Shown: positions 1-7,013 of the stretch, one piece after another
Layout: every line of letters starts with the position of its first letter
Position numbering within the stretch: position 1 is the stretch's first letter
Source of the DNA: a bacterium
GTDB taxonomy: Bacteria; Myxococcota_A; Polyangia; Nannocystales; Nannocystaceae
DNA length: 64,000 nt
Reading direction: 5' to 3'
Assembly: GCA_024742475.1 (NCBI GenBank)
Contig: JANSYI010000036.1
Location: forward strand, 1-64,000
Program-made: the position numbers and the translations under genes
The notes under the pieces: generated by a model
Database searches by the model: none
What the model was told of the DNA's origin: nothing
What the model saw: the letters and a program-made list of their open reading frames with translations, nothing else

Positions 1-37
1 CGAACTTGGAGGGGTGAAGCGGAGGGGGCTACGCCCC
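1..37. repeat. Partial copy of the triple-hairpin repeat element
   Basis: These 37 bases are repeated exactly at 100-136, inside the full element at 61-164. They correspond to the middle of the element, including the arm with the GGGGGC-TAC-GCCCC hairpin. The rest of this copy would lie to the left of the window or has decayed, so the element appears to be present in tandem here. Basis: seen directly. Confidence 0.85.
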
Positions 38-60
38 ACCACCGACCCCCGAACGCCGAG

Positions 61-164
61 GAGCGAGCCAAAGGCGAGCGAGCGAGGGCGCTCCGCGCCC
101 GAACTTGGAGGGGTGAAGCGGAGGGGGCTACGCCCCCGCAGCGAGGGGAACCGAGAGGTTCCCC
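61..164. repeat. Triple-hairpin REP-like element, copy 1
   Basis: A 104-nt intergenic element just downstream of the last gene of the motility cluster. It contains three consecutive hairpins: GGGCGC-TCC-GCGCCC, GGGGGC-TAC-GCCCCC and GGGGAACC-GAGA-GGTTCCCC. A diverged copy of the same length lies at 13,704-13,807 and keeps all three stems. The position, nine bases after the stop codon of the gene ending at 173, would suit a role in transcript ending or 3' protection, but that is inference. No transposase is nearby, as expected for REP/MITE-like elements that move in trans. Confidence 0.8.
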
Positions 165-172
165 TCAATGAA

Positions 173-751
173 CTAAATCGAAGGTGAAGCCACGGTGGGC
201 GGCTGGCCCTCGTCGACGGCCGGCGGCACGTCGGGCTCGGTCGGTGCGATGGTGGGATCCTGCAGCGGGATCTGCTCGGTCCGGTCGAGCTCGTTGCGGG
301 TGATGTCGTCTTCGCTCTCGAGCTCCTGCTCGCCCGAGCAGCCCTTGGCCGAAGACATCACGTTGTCCATCGCATCGGCCGCGGCTTGCAGCTTCTCGGC
401 GGCGAACGACTTGGCCTGCGCAGATGCCGACGCATCGCGGAGGACCATGATCTCGGCGGTCGCGGTGGCCATGATGTCCTTGCCGCGGGTGACTTTGTCC
501 TGGAGGCAGCCGGCGAGCGCAGCGTCACCGTCGGCCTTGGCGGCCTCGGCCATCTGCCCGAGGCTGGCCATCGAGCTCTCCAGACGCTGCTGATTGCCGC
601 GTACGGAGCCGAGATCGATGGTTTGGTCGTTGCCGGTGGGAGCCTCGGCTTGGTCACCGCCCTCGGGCGCAGGCCCGGCCAGGGAGACACCTCCGACGAG
701 CAGCGCCGGAAGCGCTACCGCCATTGCGAACATACGAACCGCGGCCACCAT
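173..751 (-). CDS. Small exported protein at the end of the gliding cluster, function unknown
   Basis: A 192-residue protein with an N-terminal signal peptide (hydrophobic segment about residues 7-25, AGPAP cleavage region). It then has a helix-prone, Ala-rich middle (about 45-140) and an acidic, Pro-rich tail. Two cysteines (in ACLQD and KGCSGE) could form a disulphide in the periplasm. The ATG overlaps the TAA of the preceding gltG-like gene as TAATG, so translation is probably coupled and the product belongs to the same machine. I do not recognise a family. It is the last gene before the hairpin element at 61-164. Confidence 0.75.
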   Translation of the reverse strand: MVAAVRMFAMAVALPALLVGGVSLAGPAPEGGDQAEAPTGNDQTIDLGSVRGNQQRLESSMASLGQMAEAAKADGDAALAGCLQDKVTRGKDIMATATAEIMVLRDASASAQAKSFAAEKLQAAADAMDNVMSSAKGCSGEQELESEDDITRNELDRTEQIPLQDPTIAPTEPDVPPAVDEGQPPTVASPSI

Positions 752-2100
752 TACGAACCTGAGAATACCACGCTGAAGGAAACGTCCGCGCCCTCTTCGG
801 CGCCGTTCATCGGGAAACGCCAGCCTTTGATCTTCGCCTTGGTGCAGGCCTTCACGCCGGGGTCGCCGAGGGTGTCCTCTTCGACGACCACCGAGGTGAC
901 GCTACCCATGACGTTGATCGTGATGGCGTAGGACATCTTGCCGGAGAGGTCGGGTTGGGTGCGCAGCGCCTTGTTGTAGCAGTGCTGCAGGGCGCCGGTG
1001 CGGTGCTTGATGGTGGCCTTGATGGCCTTCTTGTCGCCGCCACCGGCCGCGCTGGTGCCCTTGGCCTTGGCCCGCCCCTTGATCTTGCGCTCCCGCTTCT
1101 TGACCGCGCCCTCGATCGCCGGGCCGTCGCCGGTGTCGAAGCCCTTGGTCTGGGTGAGCTGGCCGTGCAGGTCGATGCCGTCGCCGCCGATGGGTGCGAG
1201 GTCGCCGAGCGGACCGTTGGCCTCCACCGTTGTCGTCATGCCGGCCGCCGCGAGGTCGCCCAGGCGGTTCTCGGTGCTTTGAATGACATCGAACACCGTG
1301 CCGGGACCATCGCCGCCGTAGGTGCCGAGCACCCGCGCTACGCCGACGCTTCGCGCCTGCTTGACCGCGGCCTTGGAGAACTTCTTGGGCTTCTCGGAGA
1401 GCTTCTTGTTGATCTCGGGCTTGGGCTTGTCCTTGATCTCGACGAGCTCCTCGTCCTCTTCGGCGAGCTCGTCTTCCTGCTCTTCGTCCTCTTCTTCGGG
1501 CTCTTCCTTCTTCTTGTCGGCGGGCTTGCGGCCCACGGCGACGAGGAAGCGCTCCTCGATGTCCATCTCGTCCTTCTCGGGGATCTCCGCGTAGTTGGCC
1601 CACAAGAAGAAGGGACCCATGATGCCGGCGGCTGCCAGCTGCGAGTAGATGAACAGCGCCCCGACCATGGCGAAGACCGAAGCCTTGAACATGGCGGGGA
1701 AGGGAAGCCTGGGGGGGACCGGCTTGGGCTTGGCGAACTGGAAGACCAGCGTGGTCTGACCCAGGCGCAGCTTGCCCTTGGCGCGTGGGTCGAGCTTGAT
1801 GCGGCAGTTGTTGCCCTTGCCGTAGCGCTGGCGCAGCTTCTTGACCGAGACAGCCTTCTTGCCGACGCGGACCTTTCCGCGAGCCTCGGGCGGAAGGTCG
1901 AGGAAGTAAGCGCCCTGTCGCAGGTCGAACAGCTGATGCTTGGCGGGCGCGTTCTTGCCGAACACGACGACGTCGGCGTTGTGATGCGTGCCGACGCTGA
2001 CGCCACCGGGCTCCGTCTGGTGGAGGTCCTCGCTGACCTTCTCGTCGACCACGGCGACGAGTCGAAGGACTTTCTGACCAGATTTGGAGGGGGCGCTCAT
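751..2100 (-). CDS. gltG: GltG-like gliding-complex protein (FHA-like, one TM segment, TonB/AgmX-type C-terminus)
   Basis: A 449-residue inner-membrane protein. Residues about 10-120 look like a beta-rich FHA-type domain in the cytoplasm. One membrane segment follows at about 143-165, then a strongly Glu- and Lys-rich linker with Pro. The last 90 residues form an AgmX/PglI C-terminal (TonB-like) domain with the block HCYNKAL and paired Cys. This architecture is that of Myxococcus GltG, which links the cytoplasmic motor side to the periplasm and outer membrane. I chose ATG 2100 (MSAPSKSG) because upstream residues of the open frame look non-native; the RBS is weak. It is separated from the exbD genes by a 492-nt gap, so it may have its own promoter. 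The symbol rests on architecture and context. Confidence 0.75.
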   Translation of the reverse strand: MSAPSKSGQKVLRLVAVVDEKVSEDLHQTEPGGVSVGTHHNADVVVFGKNAPAKHQLFDLRQGAYFLDLPPEARGKVRVGKKAVSVKKLRQRYGKGNNCRIKLDPRAKGKLRLGQTTLVFQFAKPKPVPPRLPFPAMFKASVFAMVGALFIYSQLAAAGIMGPFFLWANYAEIPEKDEMDIEERFLVAVGRKPADKKKEEPEEEDEEQEDELAEEDEELVEIKDKPKPEINKKLSEKPKKFSKAAVKQARSVGVARVLGTYGGDGPGTVFDVIQSTENRLGDLAAAGMTTTVEANGPLGDLAPIGGDGIDLHGQLTQTKGFDTGDGPAIEGAVKKRERKIKGRAKAKGTSAAGGGDKKAIKATIKHRTGALQHCYNKALRTQPDLSGKMSYAITINVMGSVTSVVVEEDTLGDPGVKACTKAKIKGWRFPMNGAEEGADVSFSVVFSGS

Positions 2101-2592
2101 CCGCTTTGTTCGTTTTAGCAGTTTTTGACAGGAAGGTGGAGAGCAACCACGCACGAGACGTGGCTGCAGGGTTCTCCTAAAGCATCAACCAAGGACGCGC
2201 CTTCTGAAGCGCCGAATTGGGACTGCCCCCCACCCGGGGAGGCAAGACAGTGTCGACGGGCGGCGATGCGCCCCATCGGGGGACGCCGAGGCGCCACTGG
2301 TGCAGTGAACGTGCCACGTGCGGAGCGAACGTGGAAGCGAGTGTTTGGCGTCGGGACAGGGCGATGGCTCCACGGGGAGGCGGACATTGGTGTCGCGCGT
2401 ACGCCAAAACGATCATCCCGGCGCCGCCTTTCGCCCCCCAGGAGTTTATGTGCCCTCGGCTTCCAATCCGTCACGAAACTCCGAGAAAAATCGAGCCGGT
2501 CCGAGATCGCGCGCCATCGCGACCACCCCGAACACGAAGAAACACGCGAGCCGGAGCCCGCGTGTTCCTGAACCGACGGCTGTCGGGGTCGA
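2101..2592. other. Long intergenic gap inside the motility cluster
   Basis: About 490 nt between the gltG-like gene and the upstream exbD-type gene. Open frames here are short and lack convincing starts or recognisable products on either strand. One strong hairpin near 2541-2566 is listed separately. The most likely content is the end of the exbD transcript and a promoter/5' region for gltG. I could not pick a convincing -35/-10 pair. Confidence 0.5.
2530..2566 (-). terminator. Possible intrinsic terminator after the exbD genes
   Basis: On the minus strand a perfect 8-bp stem (AACACGCG at 2541-2548 with CGCGTGTT at 2559-2566) is followed by TTTCTTCG, about 27 nt after the exbD-type stop codon at 2593. 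The T tract is interrupted, so termination would be partial at best. It would split the motor genes from the gltG-like gene. Confidence 0.4.
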
Positions 2593-3156
2593 TCAGCCGT
2601 TGATCTGGATGACGCAGAACGCGTACTGCGAGTACTCGGCCTTGCCAGCCGTGTACATGACCTTGACCAGGGTGGAGAATTTGAGGTTCTGGTCACCGAC
2701 GAGGATGACGGTGCCCTCCCACTCTTCGCCCTTGGCTGCGGCGGTCTGCTTGGAGCGCTCGGCCTCGACGGACATCTCGTCGAAGAGCGGAGCGATCAGC
2801 TGCCCTTGCACCTGCGTTGGGTCCACGTCCCCGTTCTCGTCGAGCTGCACGATGCGCTGCGACCCGAAGGTGATCGAGCGCTGCGAGACGTACACCGGAA
2901 CACCGTCTTGGATGGGCGCATCGGCCCGCGACATCGGGACCTTTTGGCCCGCCGTCGGGGTGATGACGACCGGATCGGTGCCGTAGCTCTTGAGGAGGTA
3001 GACCACGATGATGGACACGACGTCCATCAGCGAGGTGATGTTGAGGTTGGCCTCTTCGAGCGCGTTGTTGCGCCGAGCGGCTTTCTTGGCCTTCTTCTTG
3101 GCGAGGAAGGCCTCCTGTGCGGCCTGCTGGGCCGTCAGTTGCGATGGGTCAGACAT
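2593..3156 (-). CDS. ExbD/TolR-family motor protein (AglQ/AglS-like), with the conserved Asp
   Basis: A 187-residue ExbD/TolR-type protein. It has a Lys/Arg-rich cytoplasmic N-terminus (about 18-30), one membrane helix (about 39-57) and a periplasmic domain. The helix contains NITSLMDVVSII, with Asp45 at the position of the proton-carrying Asp of ExbD and TolR. It starts at ATG 3156, overlapping the TGA of the second exbD-type gene (TGATG), so the two subunits are probably made in a fixed ratio. With the ExbB-type protein it should form the proton-driven stator that powers the Glt complex, as AglR-AglQ-AglS do in Myxococcus. Which of AglQ or AglS it matches cannot be decided by eye. Confidence 0.85.
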   Translation of the reverse strand: MSDPSQLTAQQAAQEAFLAKKKAKKAARRNNALEEANLNITSLMDVVSIIVVYLLKSYGTDPVVITPTAGQKVPMSRADAPIQDGVPVYVSQRSITFGSQRIVQLDENGDVDPTQVQGQLIAPLFDEMSVEAERSKQTAAAKGEEWEGTVILVGDQNLKFSTLVKVMYTAGKAEYSQYAFCVIQING

Positions 3157-3740
3157 CAGCCCGCACCTGCCTCTACGATGGGCGACCAGAACAAGCACTC
3201 CGCCGGGACTTCTTCGTTGCCCGAGACCGCGTTCATGAGTTTGCAGTCACGGCCGCGAAGCGAGTCCATCGTCTTGATGATGGACTGCAGCGGAATGTCG
3301 TTCTCGGCGCTGATGGTCACGACGGTCTCGTGCGGATACAGCCGCTTGTACTCCTGGGCTTTTGCCTCGAGAGCCGCGTAGTCGTACCGGTCGAAGTCCT
3401 TGAGATCCGAACCCGGCTTGGCCAGGGGGATCGTGGGCTTGCTCGAGTCGGCCGACTTGCCGCCTTCGGCGCCCGCCTGCTGGCCGGACGCGCTCACCCG
3501 GTACCCATCACTCATGATGAACACCTTCAGGTTCAGCGGCTTCTCATCCTTCTTCTTGTCCTCTTCCTTCTGCTCGGACTGGGCGGCGAACTTCGGCGGC
3601 GATACGTTGATCGCTGCGAAGCGGGCTACCTCCATCGCGAGCAGGAGGGCGGGGATGAGAAGGAACATGACGTTCATGACCGGGATGAGGTTCGCTTCGA
3701 CCTCTCCCTCTTCTGCATTTTTCTTTCTGCGTCTTGCCAT
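3156..3740 (-). CDS. ExbD/TolR-family motor protein with Asn in place of the proton-channel Asp
   Basis: A 194-residue protein with basic MARRRKKN start, one membrane helix (about 19-38) and a periplasmic domain with a charged linker. The helix reads LIPVMNVMFLLIP; Asn23 sits where TolR and ExbD carry the essential Asp, so this subunit alone should not carry protons. The neighbouring ExbD at 2593-3156 retains Asp. A strong Shine-Dalgarno (AAGGAGGA) precedes the ATG. It lies between the exbB-type gene (96 nt upstream) and the other exbD-type gene (overlapping), matching the AglR-AglQ-AglS set of Myxococcus. Confidence 0.85.
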   Translation of the reverse strand: MARRRKKNAEEGEVEANLIPVMNVMFLLIPALLLAMEVARFAAINVSPPKFAAQSEQKEEDKKKDEKPLNLKVFIMSDGYRVSASGQQAGAEGGKSADSSKPTIPLAKPGSDLKDFDRYDYAALEAKAQEYKRLYPHETVVTISAENDIPLQSIIKTMDSLRGRDCKLMNAVSGNEEVPAECLFWSPIVEAGAG

Positions 3741-3836
3741 GCGTCTCTCCTTCCTCCTTGGTTGGGGGCCTCAGTTGCGGTGTTAGAGGTTGCTTCCCCG
3801 AGCGGCTGCGCGAGGAAGTGACTTCCAATCCGAAAC

Positions 3837-4475
3837 TCAGCCCTGACGCACTCGCGCGGCCAGAAGGTTCTCGAGCTTGACGGCGTACAGGTCGACCTCG
3901 TCGGAGATCTTCTTGGCCAGGTTCGAGATGAAGACGTGCGCAGCGAGAAGCGGGATCGACACCATGAGACCGAAGCCGGTGGTGTTGATCGCGATCGAGA
4001 TGCCTTTCGCCAGCGCGGTCGCGCGCTGGTCAGCCGAAACGGTCGCGACCGCTTCGAACGCCGAGATCATGCCGAAGATGGTTCCGAGAAGACCGAGCAG
4101 GGTCGCGATGTTCGCGAGTGCAGAGATCATCGGGACGCGCTTGGAGATGGCGGGCCCGACCTCGAGCATCGACTCTTCGATGGCCGCGGCGATGTCCGCC
4201 TCGGACTTGTTGGCGCGGGTGAGACCAGCCTTGATGACGCGAGCCAGTGCGGCTTTGTCGGCGGCGTTGCAGAGCTTGATGGCGCGGTCGATGTTGTTGG
4301 CCATCACCAGCTTCTGAATCTGGTTGAAGAACTGTCCTCCGTTGATGTTGAAACGGAAGAACAGGAAGATGAAACGCTCGATCATCACACCAGAGCCAAG
4401 GATGGCTGTGAGAGCGATGAAGTGCATGAAAACACCGCCCTGCTGGTAGAACTCAGCGAAATTGAAATTGCCCAT
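3837..4475 (-). CDS. aglR: ExbB/TolQ/MotA-family motor protein (AglR-like)
   Basis: A 212-residue MotA/TolQ/ExbB proton-channel protein. A first membrane helix lies at about 17-40, a cytoplasmic loop at about 45-105, and two helices at about 112-140 and 155-180 with the typical GLLGTIFGMISAF motif. A Shine-Dalgarno GAGGAGG lies ten bases before the ATG. Two exbD-type genes follow directly, and the glt-type genes lie upstream on the same strand. The role inferred from family and context is the stator of the gliding motor (AglR in Myxococcus). A TolQ assignment for the Tol-Pal system is less likely because tolB and pal are absent. Confidence 0.85.
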   Translation of the reverse strand: MGNFNFAEFYQQGGVFMHFIALTAILGSGVMIERFIFLFFRFNINGGQFFNQIQKLVMANNIDRAIKLCNAADKAALARVIKAGLTRANKSEADIAAAIEESMLEVGPAISKRVPMISALANIATLLGLLGTIFGMISAFEAVATVSADQRATALAKGISIAINTTGFGLMVSIPLLAAHVFISNLAKKISDEVDLYAVKLENLLAARVRQG

Positions 4476-4499
4476 GACTCGTTGTCCTCCTCATCGTCG

Positions 4500-4518
4500 G
4501 CGGGACGGCTAGTCCCGC
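4500..4518 (-). promoter_or_regulatory. Leader hairpin upstream of the motor genes
   Basis: A perfect 7-bp stem (GCGGGAC with GTCCCGC, 5-nt loop) lies 25-43 nt before the exbB-type start codon, in the 265-nt space after the small exported gene. There is no T tract on the minus-strand side, so a terminator is unlikely. It may affect mRNA stability or set motor gene expression apart from the TPR genes upstream. The role is inference. Confidence 0.3.
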
Positions 4519-4740
4519 ATGGTTACCGGTGGCACGTCGATCCCGGTTGTTTGCTGCCTTTTGCTTTAGGGGGGTGAAAAAGATGCTTCGCATCGTGCCC
4601 TAACCTGGGTGTCTTTGCGAGCGAGAATGCGCGCGCGTTCCGCTCGCCCCCTTACGGGCGACTGGGCTCCCACCGACTGTTCGCGTCGATGTTGATGCGG
4701 AGCGTGTAGACAGATGGCGGTCCATCCACCCAAGCCGGGA

Positions 4741-5313
4741 TTAGAACAAAGGATCCTGTACGGACTCAAGCACCAAAGGTAAGAATTTCGCGTCGAGTCG
4801 TGCCCAGTCGTACCCCGACTGCGAGCGACGCAAGATAAAGAACGCGTTTGGCTTCTCGAGCTTGCCTTCGACGAGGAAGTCCTCGTCGAGCGAGATCTGC
4901 CGGTCCGAGTCGCGACCGCCGTCGTCCGGCGCGCGCGCACCTTCGTCGCGCTTCGTCGCTTTCTTCTTGCTTTTGGAGCGCTTTGGCGGATCGCTCGCGG
5001 CCGCCGGCGCGGTGCGCATGGCGAGGCGATCACGGCGCGCCGCCGCGTCGTCCTCACGCGACGAAGCGCGGAGAGCTCGCGCGGCGGCGGCGTCGAGAGA
5101 ACGGCCCGGTTTCGCGCTGGGCTTGCCGCCGTCCTTCGCGCTGGCCTTCGCGCTGGCCTCGGAGGTGGCCTGTGATTTGGGCGCCGTGCTGGCCTCGGAG
5201 GCGGGCGGCGGGGCGGCGACGGCCGGCACACCGAGCGACCCCACCGCGAGCCCGGCGGCGATCGTGACCGCGGAGGTCGCGAGGAATGAAACGCTGGTTC
5301 GCCGTGTGTTCAT
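4741..5313 (-). CDS. Exported protein of the gliding cluster, function unknown
   Basis: A 190-residue protein. ATG 5313 overlaps the TGA of the gltE-like gene (ATGA), which fixes the start and implies coupling. A signal peptide spans about residues 1-32 (cleavage near AVA-APPP). Then comes a low-complexity Ala/Ser/Lys/Arg region (about 35-130). The folded-looking C-terminus contains SLDEDFLVEGKLEKPNAFFI, and ends in ESVQDPLF. That tail looks like a conserved block, but I cannot name the family with certainty. It sits between the TPR proteins and the motor genes, so a periplasmic part of the same machine is likely. Confidence 0.7.
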   Translation of the reverse strand: MNTRRTSVSFLATSAVTIAAGLAVGSLGVPAVAAPPPASEASTAPKSQATSEASAKASAKDGGKPSAKPGRSLDAAAARALRASSREDDAAARRDRLAMRTAPAAASDPPKRSKSKKKATKRDEGARAPDDGGRDSDRQISLDEDFLVEGKLEKPNAFFILRRSQSGYDWARLDAKFLPLVLESVQDPLF

Positions 5314-7013
5314 GTTCGAACTCGTGTGGGACCCAGCCCGGGTGGCCACGCCTGTGCGCGCGCCGTCGAGGTGTCGGCCTCGCTGCAGCGTGCTCCGACG
5401 AGTTTAGTGTCCGTACAGCGCAGCGGGTTCCCCGCTTTCGCACTTTTCTGCCCGGGCTTTTGCGGCTTCTGCGGCGCGGGCTTCTGCGGAGCGCTCGGCG
5501 AGGGCTGCTTGGGCGCCGGCTGGCTGGGTTTCGCGGGCGCCGAGGGCTTCGCGGGCTCGTCGGCGGGCGGTTTCGGATCCGCGCCGGGTTTCTTGGGCGC
5601 CGGTTTGGCGGGCGCCTGCGGAGATCCGCCGCCGGGCTTCGCGGGCGCCTGCGGAGATCCGCCGCCGGGCTTTGCGGGCGCCTGCGGAGATTCGCCCCCG
5701 GGCTTTGCGGGCGCCTGCGGAGATCCACCGCCAGGCTTCGCGGGTGCTTGCGGAGATCCGCCGCCAGGCTTCGCGGGCGCTTGCGGGGATCCTCCTCCGG
5801 GTTTCGCGGGCGCTTGCGGAGATCCGCCGGGCTTGGCCGGCGCCTGCGTGCCCTCGGGCTTCGCGGGCGCGTCGTCGTCCCCGTCGCTGGCCGGCGTCGC
5901 GGCGGCGTCGCCCGTGTCGGTCTCGGCCGCGGTCGCGTCGTCCTCTTTCTCCGCCGCCTTCGCCGCGCGCTCGGCCTTGCGCTTGGCGGCTCGCTCCTCC
6001 CGCTCGATGCCCTTGCGGGCCAGCCGGATGTAGTCGTCCGCGCGCTCGACCGACACCGGCGCGATGCGCTTCTTGGAGCCCAGCCCCTTGGCCAGCGGCT
6101 CGCTCGACTTCCGCCCACCGGCGAGCTGCTTGTACCGCTCGAGCTCGCTGATGGCGGTGTTGAGCCTCTGGGTCGTGGTCATCTCGCGGATCTGCGGCGC
6201 GTCGAGGTAGAGCACCCCGAGGTTGAAGTGCGCCTCGGGGTAGTTGCGCTGCAGCTCCATCGCCTTGCGAATCGCCTTCTCGGCCTCCTCGAGCTTGCCC
6301 TGGGCGCGCAGCGCCGCGCCGTGGTTGAGATGCGCCTTGGCGAAGGAGGGCTCGAGCTCGATCGCGTAGGCGAAACACGACGCCGCGGTGTTCACGTCGC
6401 CGGCCCTCAAGTACCGGGTACCGAGGTTGTTCCACGCGGCCGCGTTTTGGTCGTCGGCTTCGGCGGCCTTCTTGAACGCCTGCGTCGCCATCTGGTCCTT
6501 GCCCAGCGACGCGAGCGCGAACCCCTGCAGGTTGTAGACCGCGGACGTGTCCTTGGGCGTGCGCACCTTCTCGTCGACTGCGAGCGCGGTGGTGGTGACC
6601 GAGACGACGAGCTCGTGCTTGCCCTCGCGGTAGAACACCTCGCCGAGGATCATCATCGCGTCGACGTTCTGCTCGTGGATCTTCAGCGCCGCGCGAGCGT
6701 TGGTCACCGCCTCGGAGAACTTCTTCTGCTCGAGCAGCTTGCGGGCCTGGGCGCTGCGCTGCCGCGACTGCGCCATCTTGCGCTTCTCTTCCTCGGGGTC
6801 GCGATCCTGAACCTTGGGCAGGTTCTTCGCCGCCTCTTGCGCCGCGGCTTTCTTCTCCTCGGGGGTCGCCGGCTGCGGCGACGTCCCGGGCTCCATGCCC
6901 TCGAGCACCGCGAGTTCGTCGGCGCCGGGCTCCTTGCTGCCCTCCCCTTCCTTGTCGCACGCGGTGGCGGTCAGGCCGAGCGCCGCGGCGATCATCAGCG
7001 CCCTGAGTCTCAT
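5310..7013 (-). CDS. gltE: GltE/AglT-like TPR lipoprotein with Pro-rich repeat tail
   Basis: A 567-residue lipoprotein: signal peptide with lipobox LTATAC (Cys19). TPR repeats span about 85-300 (YNLQGFALASLGK and AAAWNNLGTRYL are typical helix pairs). A charged coiled segment follows at about 325-370, then a long Pro/Ala/Lys tail with seven tandem SPQAPAKPGGx units. Myxococcus GltE (AglT) is a TPR lipoprotein of the outer-membrane part of the gliding complex, and the neighbours fit. ATG 7013 overlaps the upstream TGA (ATGA). About 35 residues after the Pro-rich part, which ends near 5409, lead to the stop that overlaps the next start, so the frame seems intact. The symbol rests on architecture plus context. 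Confidence 0.75.
   Translation of the reverse strand: MRLRALMIAAALGLTATACDKEGEGSKEPGADELAVLEGMEPGTSPQPATPEEKKAAAQEAAKNLPKVQDRDPEEEKRKMAQSRQRSAQARKLLEQKKFSEAVTNARAALKIHEQNVDAMMILGEVFYREGKHELVVSVTTTALAVDEKVRTPKDTSAVYNLQGFALASLGKDQMATQAFKKAAEADDQNAAAWNNLGTRYLRAGDVNTAASCFAYAIELEPSFAKAHLNHGAALRAQGKLEEAEKAIRKAMELQRNYPEAHFNLGVLYLDAPQIREMTTTQRLNTAISELERYKQLAGGRKSSEPLAKGLGSKKRIAPVSVERADDYIRLARKGIEREERAAKRKAERAAKAAEKEDDATAAETDTGDAAATPASDGDDDAPAKPEGTQAPAKPGGSPQAPAKPGGGSPQAPAKPGGGSPQAPAKPGGGSPQAPAKPGGESPQAPAKPGGGSPQAPAKPGGGSPQAPAKPAPKKPGADPKPPADEPAKPSAPAKPSQPAPKQPSPSAPQKPAPQKPQKPGQKSAKAGNPLRCTDTKLVGARCSEADTSTARAQAWPPGLGPTRVRT
5611..5841 (-). repeat. 33-bp tandem repeat array encoding SPQAPAKPGGG
   Basis: About seven in-frame 33-nt units inside the gltE-like gene. 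Each encodes SPQAPAKPGGG with small changes (GGE in one unit, a shortened first unit). Synonymous differences between units (ctccgg against ccgccg) show it is an evolved array rather than a recent single amplification. Such Pro/Ala/Lys stretches act as extended spacers in periplasmic proteins. The copy number may vary between strains. Confidence 0.85.

Noticed and set aside
3837..4475. TolQ of a Tol-Pal system
   Set aside because: tolA, tolB and pal are not adjacent, whereas glt-type genes surround it.
5611..5841. Regular repeats that could be read as a CRISPR array
   Set aside because: Units are contiguous 33-mers without spacers, in frame and encode a Pro-rich protein tail; no cas genes.
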